NCBI GenBank assembly: GCA_900768185.1 | Contig: CAAGCB010000031.1 | Span: forward strand, 1 to 39,869 | Direction: 5' to 3' | Length of the DNA stretch: 39,869 bases | Origin: Alphaproteobacteria bacterium | Lineage (GTDB): Bacteria > Pseudomonadota > Alphaproteobacteria > CAAGCB01 > CAG-977 | In this document: positions 5,512 through 14,808 of the stretch, one piece after another | Position numbering within the stretch: the first letter of the stretch is position 1 | Layout: every line of letters begins with the position of its first letter | Made by a program: the position numbers and the translations under genes | Notes under the pieces: model-generated | What the model was told of the DNA's origin: nothing | The model's database searches: none | Seen by the model: only the letters and a program-made list of their open reading frames with translations

Positions 5512-7952
5512 TTTCGTTTTCCCTTGTTATAGGCGGGACCTTGACGCGTCGACGCGGCGTGCACGAAACACGACAGCGTCAGCGTATCCGAAAATTCCCT
5601 TAATTTCGCGCGCAAGCCGTCCGTTATCGCCGAAAACGCCGGCTTCAGAACGACGGCGTCGTCGGGGGCGCGCCCCTGTTCCGCCAGTTTTGAAACGTCA
5701 ACGGATCTGATGTGTTCGATAGCGTTTTCCAACAGGGCGGATTCTTTTGAAAACAAGTCGGGCAGGCGGCTTTCGCGCTTCAGGACGGCGATGTTTTCAG
5801 CCAGCTTCAGCACTTGGTAAATCAGCGCGCGCGGGTTGGAATCGTCGCAGATCAGCAAATCGAACACCAGCGGAACGGTCGGCACCGACATGTAGCGCAC
5901 GCGATAGGTCATGCGGCTGTCCATCGTTTCCAATATGGTTTCCAGCGACGCGTTGAAACCGTTGTTCGCGCAAAATCCGACGCCCGACATCAGCGTCAAA
6001 ATCTGCATCGCGCGTTCCAGACGCTTGCCGATTTCCAAAAAACGCCAACCGTGATCGCGGGTCATGTCCTCGCAAATCAGTCCCGCCAAAGCGTTTTGGC
6101 ACAAAATGATCTCGTTCAGGCGGTTCAGCAGGATTTGCGGATTCGCGTCCGCGGGCGGCAGCAGAGGCGGCAGACGGCGGAAAAGTTCCCATGTGTCCAT
6201 GGACAGCCGGTCGTGCAACAGATCCGCCATGTCGCGCAGGCGCGAAAACAAAAAATGCAGTCCGAAACCGTAATCGGGCGACGCGATGATGTCGCGCAGT
6301 CCGTTCATCGCTTTTTTTTGGACGACGGGGTCGCGGTAGTCGTCGAAAGGCAGATGTCCCGCCAAAGCCAGAATGGACAGCAACGTCGCGACATCGTTCG
6401 GTTCGGGGATTTCCGGTCCCCCCGTCATGCGTTCGACGGCGACGCGCAACAGCCGCGCCTGCTGTTCGCCGCGTTCCAGATTGCGTCCCAGCCAAAACAT
6501 GTTGTCCGCGATGCCCGATGTCAGTTCGAACGTCGTGCGCACGGGTTTCGTCGCGGGCAGGGCTGTTTGCGGCAAAGCGGCGGTCGCCGCCGTCGCGGGC
6601 GTTTCGACCCAAATATCGCGCAAGGCGGGGGCGGCGGCTTGGGTGAACGCCAGTCCGCCTTTCATCACGCGGTAGTCGCCGTTTTCATGGATTAAATGAA
6701 AACGCAAGCGCGCGCGGGCGGGGACGGGAACGCCGTTTTGCAAAGCGGGGGTCAGCGACGCGTTGACGCGTTCCTGCGCGACGTAATTCGCGGGGTCGGA
6801 TTCAATGTCTTCGCGCGACGGACAGACTTTTTTTCCGGTAATGTCGTAAATTTTTAATTCGGACAAGTGGTCGAGAACGTAATTCTTTTCCCGTTCCTGA
6901 CCGCACCACCACGCGGCGACGGACGGCAACGGCAGGTCTTCGTTGTCGAAAAAACGCGATATGCCGTGGATAAAGGCGCGCAAAGCGGGAATTTCAGCCA
7001 GTCCCGATCCCGGCGGGTTCACGATTGAAACCGTTCCCGACCGCGCGGCGTTCACCAGTCCGGCGACGCCCGAAACGGACGCGCCGTTCAATTCCAGCGG
7101 ATCGCACAATCCGTCGTCGACGCGGCGCAAAATCACGTCAACGGGCTTTAGTCCGTCGATATTCTTTAAATACACGCGGTTGCCGCGTACGGTCAGGTCG
7201 GTCGGATCGACGGCGGCGACGCCCAATCCGCGCGCAAAGAAGGATTCTTCAAACGACAGTTTTTTCTTGACCCCGCCGCACAGCATGACAATGGTCGGAA
7301 TTTTCGATTTGTCCGCCGCTTCCGGCGCGCATGAAAACAAGTGCCGGCGCAGGGATTCGAAATAATCGGACAGGCGCGCGGGGGCTGCTTTTTCATAGAT
7401 GTCGGGCATGACGCGCGACAGGACGCGGCGGTTTTTTATGGTCAGCCCTATGCCTTCGGGGGCTTGGGTTTTGTCGGCGACAACCCAGAAACGTCCGTCG
7501 GGCGCGCGTTCGACATCAACGGCGTATTCCTGCAAAAACACGCCGCCGGCGGGGCGGAGGTTCTTCAACGCCGGAAAGTAGGCGGGATTCGCGTACACGA
7601 CGTCCGGCGGCAGAACGCCGTTCGTAATCAGACGCTGTTCGCCGTAAAGATCGCTTAAAACGCGGTTCATCAGTCGCGCGCGCCGAATCAACCCCGTCGA
7701 CAGGGTTTGAAAATCCCGATCGGACAGAATGAACGGAATGACGCCGTGAACGACGGGACGCGCGGCGGCGGGAACGTCGGCGTTCATCAGCCGTGCGACC
7801 TGTTCCGAACAGGCGGCGAGCTTTTCCGCGCCGTTTTCGGCGAACGCGCCGAAAAACGCGCGCCAATGCGGGCGGATTTCCCCCGTTTCGTCCAGCAGTT
7901 CGTTGTATCCTCCCGTTTTACACGCGATCGGGTAGGAAAAAGACAATGACAT
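5508..7952 (-). CDS. Circularly permuted ATP-grasp fused to an Alpha-E domain
   Basis: About 814 residues combining two families that are often separate genes. The first 470 residues match the circularly permuted ATP-grasp type (former DUF404/407): GRFWVVADKTQAPEGIG, then a TIKNR motif, and a metal/ATP site region around IVNPPGSGLAEIPALRAF. From about residue 485 (SGIADNMFWLGRNLERGEQ) the rest is the helical Alpha-E domain (former DUF403). ATP-grasp enzymes form amide bonds through acyl-phosphates, and the clustered transglutaminase supports a role in making or processing a peptide. ATG 7952 is preferred since AGGA precedes it by 11 bases; ATG 7970 would add six residues but has no ribosome site. 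The stop overlaps the transglutaminase start. The fusion suggests stoichiometric use of the two activities. Confidence 0.85.
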   Translation of the reverse strand: MSLSFSYPIACKTGGYNELLDETGEIRPHWRAFFGAFAENGAEKLAACSEQVARLMNADVPAAARPVVHGVIPFILSDRDFQTLSTGLIRRARLMNRVLSDLYGEQRLITNGVLPPDVVYANPAYFPALKNLRPAGGVFLQEYAVDVERAPDGRFWVVADKTQAPEGIGLTIKNRRVLSRVMPDIYEKAAPARLSDYFESLRRHLFSCAPEAADKSKIPTIVMLCGGVKKKLSFEESFFARGLGVAAVDPTDLTVRGNRVYLKNIDGLKPVDVILRRVDDGLCDPLELNGASVSGVAGLVNAARSGTVSIVNPPGSGLAEIPALRAFIHGISRFFDNEDLPLPSVAAWWCGQEREKNYVLDHLSELKIYDITGKKVCPSREDIESDPANYVAQERVNASLTPALQNGVPVPARARLRFHLIHENGDYRVMKGGLAFTQAAAPALRDIWVETPATAATAALPQTALPATKPVRTTFELTSGIADNMFWLGRNLERGEQQARLLRVAVERMTGGPEIPEPNDVATLLSILALAGHLPFDDYRDPVVQKKAMNGLRDIIASPDYGFGLHFLFSRLRDMADLLHDRLSMDTWELFRRLPPLLPPADANPQILLNRLNEIILCQNALAGLICEDMTRDHGWRFLEIGKRLERAMQILTLMSGVGFCANNGFNASLETILETMDSRMTYRVRYMSVPTVPLVFDLLICDDSNPRALIYQVLKLAENIAVLKRESRLPDLFSKESALLENAIEHIRSVDVSKLAEQGRAPDDAVVLKPAFSAITDGLRAKLREFSDTLTLSCFVHAASTRQGPAYNKGKRK

Positions 7953-8058
7953 CGAAATTTCGTTCCTCATGTTGTTTTTCGCGTTCTTTTTTAAGACAAA
8001 AAAAATAAAAGTCGATTAAAATCTTTTCCGGATTTTTCGATGGCAAAGGATTGGAAAA

Positions 8059-8799
8059 ATGACGTTCCGGCTGTTTCGCGCCATGACCGCGGCATTCGTT
8101 CTGTTCGGGCAGAACGTTTCTTTTTTTGAATATTTCGGGGACGCCGCCGTCACGGCGATTGCGGGCGCCGCCGCCGTTTTATCGGGCGTCGCCGCGTCCG
8201 CGTCAAAAACGAAACGGTTCGCCGAACGGCTGGTTTGGCGTTTGCAGCCCGCCGCTGCGGTCGTTTTCGCCGCGATTTACATGCTGACGTTTCTGCCGTG
8301 TTCCGTGATGTTGCCCGCGTTGTTTTCAACCGTCGTCCTGAACGCCTGCGTTATGACCGCTTTTGTTGAAAGCAAAGGCGCGGGCGTCCGGTTTTGGGCG
8401 GCGGTTTGCGTATGCGCCGTCGCGGGCGGAACGGTCGGATCGTTCGCGCCGATCGGTTGCGGTTTCGTCGGTTTTTCTTTGCTGTCGCTGTTGTTTCGCC
8501 CGCGCGCGTCCGAACCGACGGCGCAAGAGCTGTGGTACGATGTCGCTTTTCCGCTGTTCGTTTTACTGTGTTCGTTCGTTTCGTTCATGATTGCGGGGCA
8601 CGCGCGGGATTTTCACCCCGTCGTCGCGCAGGTCGCCGCGCTGGTTATGGCGGGGGCTTTGCCCGTTTGCGCGAAATCGTCGGGGGTGCGGCTGGCGTTG
8701 ATGACTTTGGTCGTCATCGTGTTCGGCAGTTATGTTTTTTCCGTCGAAGACGCCGGATACAGCGTCCGGTCGACTTCCGTTATCGAAGAAGTGAACTGA
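8059..8799 (+). CDS. Integral membrane protein of unknown function
   Basis: A 246-residue protein with about seven or eight predicted membrane helices (for example around residues 29-48, 62-103, 112-146, 159-179, 187-205 and 212-229) separated by very short loops; the longest polar stretches are near residues 48-60 and 146-158. I do not recognise the family. The start at ATG 8059 has a good upstream site (AAGGATTGGAAAA). It is transcribed divergently from the ATP-grasp gene across an 88-base AT-rich gap, and its last 20 bases overlap the end of the opposing nuclease gene. Cys residues are frequent in the helices. No transporter or enzyme signature is visible. Confidence 0.7.
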   Translation: MTFRLFRAMTAAFVLFGQNVSFFEYFGDAAVTAIAGAAAVLSGVAASASKTKRFAERLVWRLQPAAAVVFAAIYMLTFLPCSVMLPALFSTVVLNACVMTAFVESKGAGVRFWAAVCVCAVAGGTVGSFAPIGCGFVGFSLLSLLFRPRASEPTAQELWYDVAFPLFVLLCSFVSFMIAGHARDFHPVVAQVAALVMAGALPVCAKSSGVRLALMTLVVIVFGSYVFSVEDAGYSVRSTSVIEEVN

Positions 8800-9274
8800 C
8801 GCCTTTTCTGAAATCGGACGGCAGGTCGAACCGGCACGCCCAAACGCCGCGCTTCGCTTTCATCGCGGCGGCTTCGGCGTCGATGAATTTGTCGGACGCT
8901 TTGGGCGGGACGATCGCCAACCCCGATTCGACCAACGTCCGATTCAGGCTTTTCCCTCCGACAAAGCATTCCCCGACGAACCGTCCGTATCCGTCGCGTT
9001 CGGAAACGCGGCAAACAGCCGTTTCGTTTCCGATCATCTTTTCCAATTCGTCTTTGGCGTTTCGCCCGCAAGGCGTTTCGCCGCCCGAACAAAGGCACGT
9101 CTGCCGCAATTCCGGCGCGTCGACGCCGTTCAGGCGCACGGTGTCGCGTCCTATTTTCAGCGTGTCTCCGTCAATGACGAAAGCGCGCGTCCGCGTTTCG
9201 TTTTCCGCCGCGAAAGCCGCGATCAGAACGATGACGTATTTTATTGATTTCAAAATAAAGTTCCGTCTGTTCAT
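8780..9274 (-). CDS. Secreted or membrane-anchored thermonuclease-family nuclease
   Basis: A 164-residue staphylococcal-nuclease-like protein. An N-terminal hydrophobic segment (FILKSIKYVIVLIAAFAA) serves as signal peptide or anchor, placing the domain in the periplasm. Family residues are present: Asp35 in IDGDTL, Arg47 and Asp52 in VRLNGVDAPE with Glu55, and Arg98 in DGYGRFVG, which correspond to the calcium ligands and the Arg-Glu-Arg catalytic set of the family. Cys60, Cys62 and Cys69 (TCLCSGGETPCG) may form a disulfide typical of alphaproteobacterial members. It probably cleaves DNA or RNA phosphodiester bonds with calcium. The ribosome site is weak. It is convergent with the membrane protein gene, sharing 20 coding bases, and divergent from the alpha-2-macroglobulin gene. 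Confidence 0.85.
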   Translation of the reverse strand: MNRRNFILKSIKYVIVLIAAFAAENETRTRAFVIDGDTLKIGRDTVRLNGVDAPELRQTCLCSGGETPCGRNAKDELEKMIGNETAVCRVSERDGYGRFVGECFVGGKSLNRTLVESGLAIVPPKASDKFIDAEAAAMKAKRGVWACRFDLPSDFRKGVSSLLR

Positions 9275-9333
9275 TTTTCAAAAACGCGCGTATTATGAAT
9301 GTTCCGACAATTAAGAACACGGGGGACGCCGGA

Positions 9334-12300
9334 ATGTCAAAAGGATTTTTACCGTTTTTTATCGCGTTGTGCTTTTGCGTCGACGCCGCCGCGCAGGGAT
9401 TGGATATCCGTCGCATCGTGCCGAACGGACGGGAGGTCGGAACGGACGTTGACAAAATCGTTTTCGAATTCGACCGTCCCGTCGTCAATCTGGGCGCGAC
9501 GGAACGGACGGCTGACGAGGTTCCCGTGAAGATCAAACCCGCCGTTGAATGCGGCTGGCGCTGGCTGAATCGGGAAACGCTGGCGTGTCAGTTGGAAAAG
9601 GGCGGCTTGAAACCCGCGTCGGTCTATAAAATCTCCGTTGACGGCGGATTTAAAACGGCGACGGGGGAAACGCTGGGAAAAACGCGGCGGTTTTCGTTTG
9701 AAACCAAGCGTCCCGAATTGAATTTGCCCGCTACGCGCTTCGTCGATTTCGCTGCGCCGGAACGCCCGCGCTGGCAGGCGGCGTTCACCGTTCCGGTCAA
9801 GGACAAATCCGTCCGGTCAAACCTGTATTTCAAGGCGGACGGCAAAAAAATCAAAGCCGATGTCGCTCCCGTCAAATGCTTTGATTGGGAAAACGATTGC
9901 GATCTGCGCCGTCTGATCACTCCCGTCAGGGATTTGGGCGTCGACACCCCCTATGAACTGGTGTTCGACGACGGGTTCAAAGCCGAAGACGGCGGCGATT
10001 TGAAATCCGAAAAATCGGGCGTCGCGGGAACGGGCAGGACGTTGCCCGTGTTTCAGGCGCTGGCGTTGCGGTGCTATGACGAAAAATACAATCTTCAATC
10101 CTTTTCGGCGGAACAGTCGCGCCTGAAAACGCCCGAATGCCGCTTTGACGCCTCCGTCGACATCGTTTTGTCCGACAAAACGGTTTTGGGCAACGTGTCC
10201 GAATTTGTCAAGGTTACGCCCGCGGCCGCCGTCGCCGACCGCGAATACGTTTCCAATACCATTTCCCTGTTTCCGCAAGAGGCGGGACAAACCTACGCCG
10301 TTTCGGTGTCGGAATCGCTGACGGACGTTTGGGGAAATAAAATCGCCGCCCCCGCGACGTTCTATTTTAAAGCGGGCGACCGCCGCCCGAACCTGAATCT
10401 GCCGTATTCGGCGGTCGTCCTTGAGCAAAACGAAGCGACCGCCGCCTACGGCTACGCCGTGAATTTGAACGGCGCCGCCGTCGATTACGCCGGATTTGAC
10501 GCGAACGGATCCGTTTCGGGGCGTTACGATGTTCCCGAAATTAATCCGCTGATCAGAAATATCGCCTATCCGTTCGATTACGGCGTGCGTGCGATGTTGC
10601 GGGGCAAGTCGGGATTTGTCGCGGGAAAATTCAATACAACGCCCGCCGTCGGCGGAACGGAGCTGTTCGCCGCTTCGGTGTCGCCGTGGCAGATCGTTGC
10701 TAAAATCGGGTGGAAAAGTTCTCTGGTCTGGGCGGTTGATTTCAAGACGGGCAAACCCGTTTCGGGCGCGAAAGTCGAACTGTTCGCCGCGCCTTTGGAT
10801 AATCCTTCGCGCAAAACCGTTTCGGCGAACGCGAAAACAGACCGGACGGGGCGCGCCGAACTGGCGGGATACGATGCGTTCGACCCCGCGGCAGAGAAGC
10901 TGAATCAATGGAACAACGCCAAGCCGTCGCTGTTCGTTTCCGTCGCCAAGGGGGAACAGGTCGCCGTTTTGCCGTTGCAAAGCCAATTTTCGCTGTCCGC
11001 CGGCGCGCTGAGCGATTGGAACGTGTCGAGCGTCTATTTTCCGGAACCGCAGACGTATCGGCGCGCTTTCGGTTTTACGCCGCAGGGCGTCTACCGTCCG
11101 GGGGACGAGGTCGGCTATAAAATCTATGTCCGCGAGGTTGACGGGCAAAATCTGGGAAAAGCCCCCGCGACGGGGTATGATTTGATCGTTTCGGATTCGG
11201 CGGGGGCCATCGTTTTCAAACGCAAGGGAGTGTCCCTGTCGGCGTTCGGCGCGATGGAAGGAACGTTCGCCTTGCCCGCGAACGCCGTTTCGGGGTGGTA
11301 TGACGTGACGCTGAAACGCGGCGCCGCGACGCTTTATCCGATGCGTTTTCTGGTGTCGGATTTCACGCCCGCCGCGTTCAAATCCGCGACCGAAGTGAAC
11401 GGAAAGGTTTTCAAGGCGAAATCAAAGGTCGCCGTGCGTTCGCGCGCGGAACTGTTTTCGGGCGGTCCGTTCGCCGGAGCGGATATGCGTCAAACCGCCG
11501 TTTTGAATTACGTTCCGTTTGGTTTCGGCGAAGGGGAAAACGCTTTTTCGTTCGATCCCGAAATGGCGGAAAAGGACTATGCTCCCGAAACGCTGTTCGA
11601 CGCGCGCGGCGTCGCGGACAATCGGGGGGAACTGCTGGAAACGCGCATTCTGCCGCGATCGGAAAAGCCGTATGGAAAAATCCGTTTTGAAACAAAGGTG
11701 TATGACGATTCGGGACGATCCTATTCGTCTTTTGCGACGGCGGAATATTTTTCGACCGACAGGCTGGTCGGTTTGCGGCAAGGCAAAGGCGAACCCAAGG
11801 CGGGCAGTCCCGCTTCCGTCGAATACGTCGTTGTCAATCCCGACAGAAAAAAAGTCGCGGGCGTTCCCGTCAAGGTCGTTTTTACCCGTCGTCAAAACAA
11901 GCTGATCCGCGAAAAATCGGCGGGCAGCGCGTATCTGTCGAAATATGTTTCCGTTGACGAACAAGTCGGCGAATGCATGGGAATGAGCGCGACGATTCCG
12001 CAAACATGCGTCTTCACCCCCGATAAAAGCGGACTGTATAAAGCGACGGCTTCCGTTGACGGCGGCGTGGCGTCGCGGTTGTCCTTTTATGTTCAGGGGG
12101 CGGATTTCGTTCCGTGGACGGGCGCGGAAAACAGACTGAAAATCGTTCCCGACAAAAAGGAATACGCCGTCGGGGACACGATTTCCCTGACGGTCGAAAA
12201 TCCCGCCGCGGGGGCGATCGCTCTGGTGACGGTCGAACGCTACGGCGTGGCGGAATCTTTTGTTCGGACATTGGATAAGTCGCTTGAAAAAATCGAAATT

Positions 12301-14808
12301 CCCGTGAAGGCGGGATATTTCCCCGGCGTGTACGTTTCCGTCGCGGCGTTTTCTCCGCGTGTCGATCGACCGGTCAAAGGCGATGTCGATTTGGGCAAGC
12401 CCGCCCAATGGACGGGATATTTGAAAATCCCCGTCGTCGATCCCGACATGAAAATCAAAATCGATGTCAGTCCCGAAAGGGCGGAATACCGTCCGTCAGA
12501 CGTGATGAAAGTCCGTTTGTCGGCAAAGCTGCCGGATCAAAAACAGCCGGTTGAAGCCGCCGTCGTCGTTTTGGACGAATCGGTTTTGTCCCTGTTGCCC
12601 GACGGCGAAAAAGCTTTCGATCCCTATGCCGGATTGAACAAACTGGGGGATTTGGACGTCAGGACGTACAGTTTGGTCGAACAGTTGATCGGACGTCAGA
12701 AAATCGAAAAAAAAGGCGCGAATCAGGGCGGCGACGGCGGATCGGATTTCGCTGTGCGGGACGTGTTCAAATACGTCGCCTATTTCAATCCGTCGCTGAA
12801 ATTGGACAAGAACGGCGAGGGATCGTTTGAAATGAAGCTGCCCGACAATTTGACGGGGTGGCGGGTGATCGCCGCCGCCGTAACGCCGGAACGGTTCGCC
12901 GGTATGGCGCAGGCGCGCGTTACGGTTTCCCTGCCGCTGGAAGTCAGGGCTTTGACGCCGAACAACGTGCGGTCGGGCGACGATTTTTCGGCGGGCGCGT
13001 CCGTTTTGAACAGAACGTCCGGAACCGTTGACGCCGTCGTGTCGATGCGGGCGTCGGGCGCGGTTGAAAAAGATGTCGTTTCGACGCGCCGCATCGCTTT
13101 GGCGCCCTATGAACGCAAAGCCGTCTTCTTTGATTTCGTGACGGCGAAGCTGAATCCGTCGGACGGCAAAGGTGAAATCGCCTTGACGTTTAAAGCCGAA
13201 GGCGGGGCGGGCGCAGACGCTTTGCGGCTGAAACTGCCCGTTTTGGCGATGACGGAAACGCGGACGGCGGCTGAATACGGCAGTTCGAACGGTGAAGGCG
13301 CGGAAATTCCCGTTGCCGTCCCCGACGCCGTCAAAAGCTACGGCGGCAGATTGTCCGTGTCCGTTTCGGCGGGCGTTTTGAACGGGTTGGCGCCGACGGT
13401 TCGGGCGATGCGGGACTATCCGCACCCGTGTTGGGAACAAAAGCTGTCCCGCGCGCTTGCCGCCGCCGTGTACGTCAAAAACAAAACCGCCGTGTCGTCC
13501 GAGGAATTGTGGGCGGACGCTGACGCTTTCGTTCGCGACGTTTTGAAACAGGCGTCCGCTTATCAGGCTGAAAACGGCGGCATGGCGTACTTTGTCGCCG
13601 ACAACGCGCGCGTGTCCCCGTATTTGACGGCGTACACGGCTTTCGCGTTTGATTTCCTGATGCGGGCGGGGTACGCGGTCAATGTGAACGTTCAGGCAAA
13701 ACTGGCGGACTATCTGACGGGATTTTTCAAACGAACGGATCGCGCGTTTGATTCCGCCGAAATGCTGACGGCGCGCCTGCTGTCCGCAGATTATCTGAAA
13801 AAACGGGGGCTCGTTTCCGACGCCGACATCGCCGTGTTCGACGAAAGCCTGCCGCAAATGACTGCGTTCGACAAAGCTTTGTATCTGCGGCTGCGGTTGA
13901 CGGACGATCTGGTCGACGATCTGGTCAACGCGTCTTTTCAGACGTCAGGAACGATGGTGTTTAAAGACGCCCCGAACGCCGCGACGCTGGCGTCGTCCGC
14001 CAAATCGACATGTGCCGCGATTAACGCCTTTGATGACGAAAAAACGGCTGAAAGGCTGATGCGCGGGGCGTATTCCCTGCGCGGCGCGAACGGAACGTGG
14101 ACGAACACGCAGGCGAACGCGTTTTGTCTGACGGCGCTGTCGGACTACGCCGAAAAAACGAAAACGGACGTTGATCTGAGTCTTGAAGCCGAATTTGACG
14201 GCGACGACGTTTTAAGCGCCGATTTTAAATCGACCGCGGATTCGTCCGTTTCGGGCGATGCCGTTCTGAAGGCTGAAAACGCCGGAAAAACCGCGAAGCT
14301 GGAAATTTCCGCCGACGGCAAAGGGCGGTATTACTATCAGACGGTTCTGTCCTATCCGTCCGATCCGTCGCGGGGCGTGAATGCCGGATTGCGGGTTGAA
14401 CGCCGCTATTTCGTTGAAAACGGCGGCGGGTTCGTTCCGTTCGACGATGCGACGGTTTTGAAGCGCGGCGATCGGGTCAAGGTGGAATTAACCGTGACGA
14501 CGCCCGTTCCTTTGCCGATGGTGGCTTTGCGCGATCCGGTCGCGGGGGCGTTCGAACCGATCGACTCGTTGCTGGCGACGGCGGGAACGGCGGAACAGGA
14601 CAACGGCGCGTTTTATTTCAAGGACACGGGACGCGCGGCTGTCGGATTTTACGCCGATGAGCTGCCTGCGGGAACGCACACGGTTTCCTATGCCGCGCAG
14701 GTTGTTTCGGGCGGCGTTTTCACCGCTTTCCCCGCGAAGGTCGAGGCGATGTACACCCCCGATGTGTTCGGATTGACGGCGGCGGATCGTGTCAAAGTCG
14801 CCGAATAA
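9334..14808 (+). CDS. Bacterial alpha-2-macroglobulin with intact thioester
   Basis: An 1824-residue periplasmic protein of the bacterial alpha-2-macroglobulin family (E. coli YfhM type, slightly longer than its roughly 1650 residues). The start at ATG 9334 gives a signal peptide ending near DAAAQ; an in-frame start 13 codons earlier would place extra polar residues before it. The signal lacks a good lipobox, so it may be soluble rather than a lipoprotein. A long series of macroglobulin beta domains is followed by the A2M domain near residue 1140 (YFNPSLKL, then LPDNLTGWRVIAA) and the thioester motif CWEQ at Cys1366-Gln1369 within YPHPCWEQKLSRA. The thioester traps attacking proteases covalently. 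The gene overlaps pbpC by 20 bases, the classic pairing of protease trap and wall-repair enzyme. Confidence 0.93.
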   Translation: MSKGFLPFFIALCFCVDAAAQGLDIRRIVPNGREVGTDVDKIVFEFDRPVVNLGATERTADEVPVKIKPAVECGWRWLNRETLACQLEKGGLKPASVYKISVDGGFKTATGETLGKTRRFSFETKRPELNLPATRFVDFAAPERPRWQAAFTVPVKDKSVRSNLYFKADGKKIKADVAPVKCFDWENDCDLRRLITPVRDLGVDTPYELVFDDGFKAEDGGDLKSEKSGVAGTGRTLPVFQALALRCYDEKYNLQSFSAEQSRLKTPECRFDASVDIVLSDKTVLGNVSEFVKVTPAAAVADREYVSNTISLFPQEAGQTYAVSVSESLTDVWGNKIAAPATFYFKAGDRRPNLNLPYSAVVLEQNEATAAYGYAVNLNGAAVDYAGFDANGSVSGRYDVPEINPLIRNIAYPFDYGVRAMLRGKSGFVAGKFNTTPAVGGTELFAASVSPWQIVAKIGWKSSLVWAVDFKTGKPVSGAKVELFAAPLDNPSRKTVSANAKTDRTGRAELAGYDAFDPAAEKLNQWNNAKPSLFVSVAKGEQVAVLPLQSQFSLSAGALSDWNVSSVYFPEPQTYRRAFGFTPQGVYRPGDEVGYKIYVREVDGQNLGKAPATGYDLIVSDSAGAIVFKRKGVSLSAFGAMEGTFALPANAVSGWYDVTLKRGAATLYPMRFLVSDFTPAAFKSATEVNGKVFKAKSKVAVRSRAELFSGGPFAGADMRQTAVLNYVPFGFGEGENAFSFDPEMAEKDYAPETLFDARGVADNRGELLETRILPRSEKPYGKIRFETKVYDDSGRSYSSFATAEYFSTDRLVGLRQGKGEPKAGSPASVEYVVVNPDRKKVAGVPVKVVFTRRQNKLIREKSAGSAYLSKYVSVDEQVGECMGMSATIPQTCVFTPDKSGLYKATASVDGGVASRLSFYVQGADFVPWTGAENRLKIVPDKKEYAVGDTISLTVENPAAGAIALVTVERYGVAESFVRTLDKSLEKIEIPVKAGYFPGVYVSVAAFSPRVDRPVKGDVDLGKPAQWTGYLKIPVVDPDMKIKIDVSPERAEYRPSDVMKVRLSAKLPDQKQPVEAAVVVLDESVLSLLPDGEKAFDPYAGLNKLGDLDVRTYSLVEQLIGRQKIEKKGANQGGDGGSDFAVRDVFKYVAYFNPSLKLDKNGEGSFEMKLPDNLTGWRVIAAAVTPERFAGMAQARVTVSLPLEVRALTPNNVRSGDDFSAGASVLNRTSGTVDAVVSMRASGAVEKDVVSTRRIALAPYERKAVFFDFVTAKLNPSDGKGEIALTFKAEGGAGADALRLKLPVLAMTETRTAAEYGSSNGEGAEIPVAVPDAVKSYGGRLSVSVSAGVLNGLAPTVRAMRDYPHPCWEQKLSRALAAAVYVKNKTAVSSEELWADADAFVRDVLKQASAYQAENGGMAYFVADNARVSPYLTAYTAFAFDFLMRAGYAVNVNVQAKLADYLTGFFKRTDRAFDSAEMLTARLLSADYLKKRGLVSDADIAVFDESLPQMTAFDKALYLRLRLTDDLVDDLVNASFQTSGTMVFKDAPNAATLASSAKSTCAAINAFDDEKTAERLMRGAYSLRGANGTWTNTQANAFCLTALSDYAEKTKTDVDLSLEAEFDGDDVLSADFKSTADSSVSGDAVLKAENAGKTAKLEISADGKGRYYYQTVLSYPSDPSRGVNAGLRVERRYFVENGGGFVPFDDATVLKRGDRVKVELTVTTPVPLPMVALRDPVAGAFEPIDSLLATAGTAEQDNGAFYFKDTGRAAVGFYADELPAGTHTVSYAAQVVSGGVFTAFPAKVEAMYTPDVFGLTAADRVKVAE

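Noticed and set aside
9817..14603. Long open frames antisense to the macroglobulin gene, some over 400 codons
   Set aside because: They are rich in Arg and low-complexity basic residues, lack ribosome sites and recognisable motifs, and arise because the sense codons seldom create stops on the other strand.
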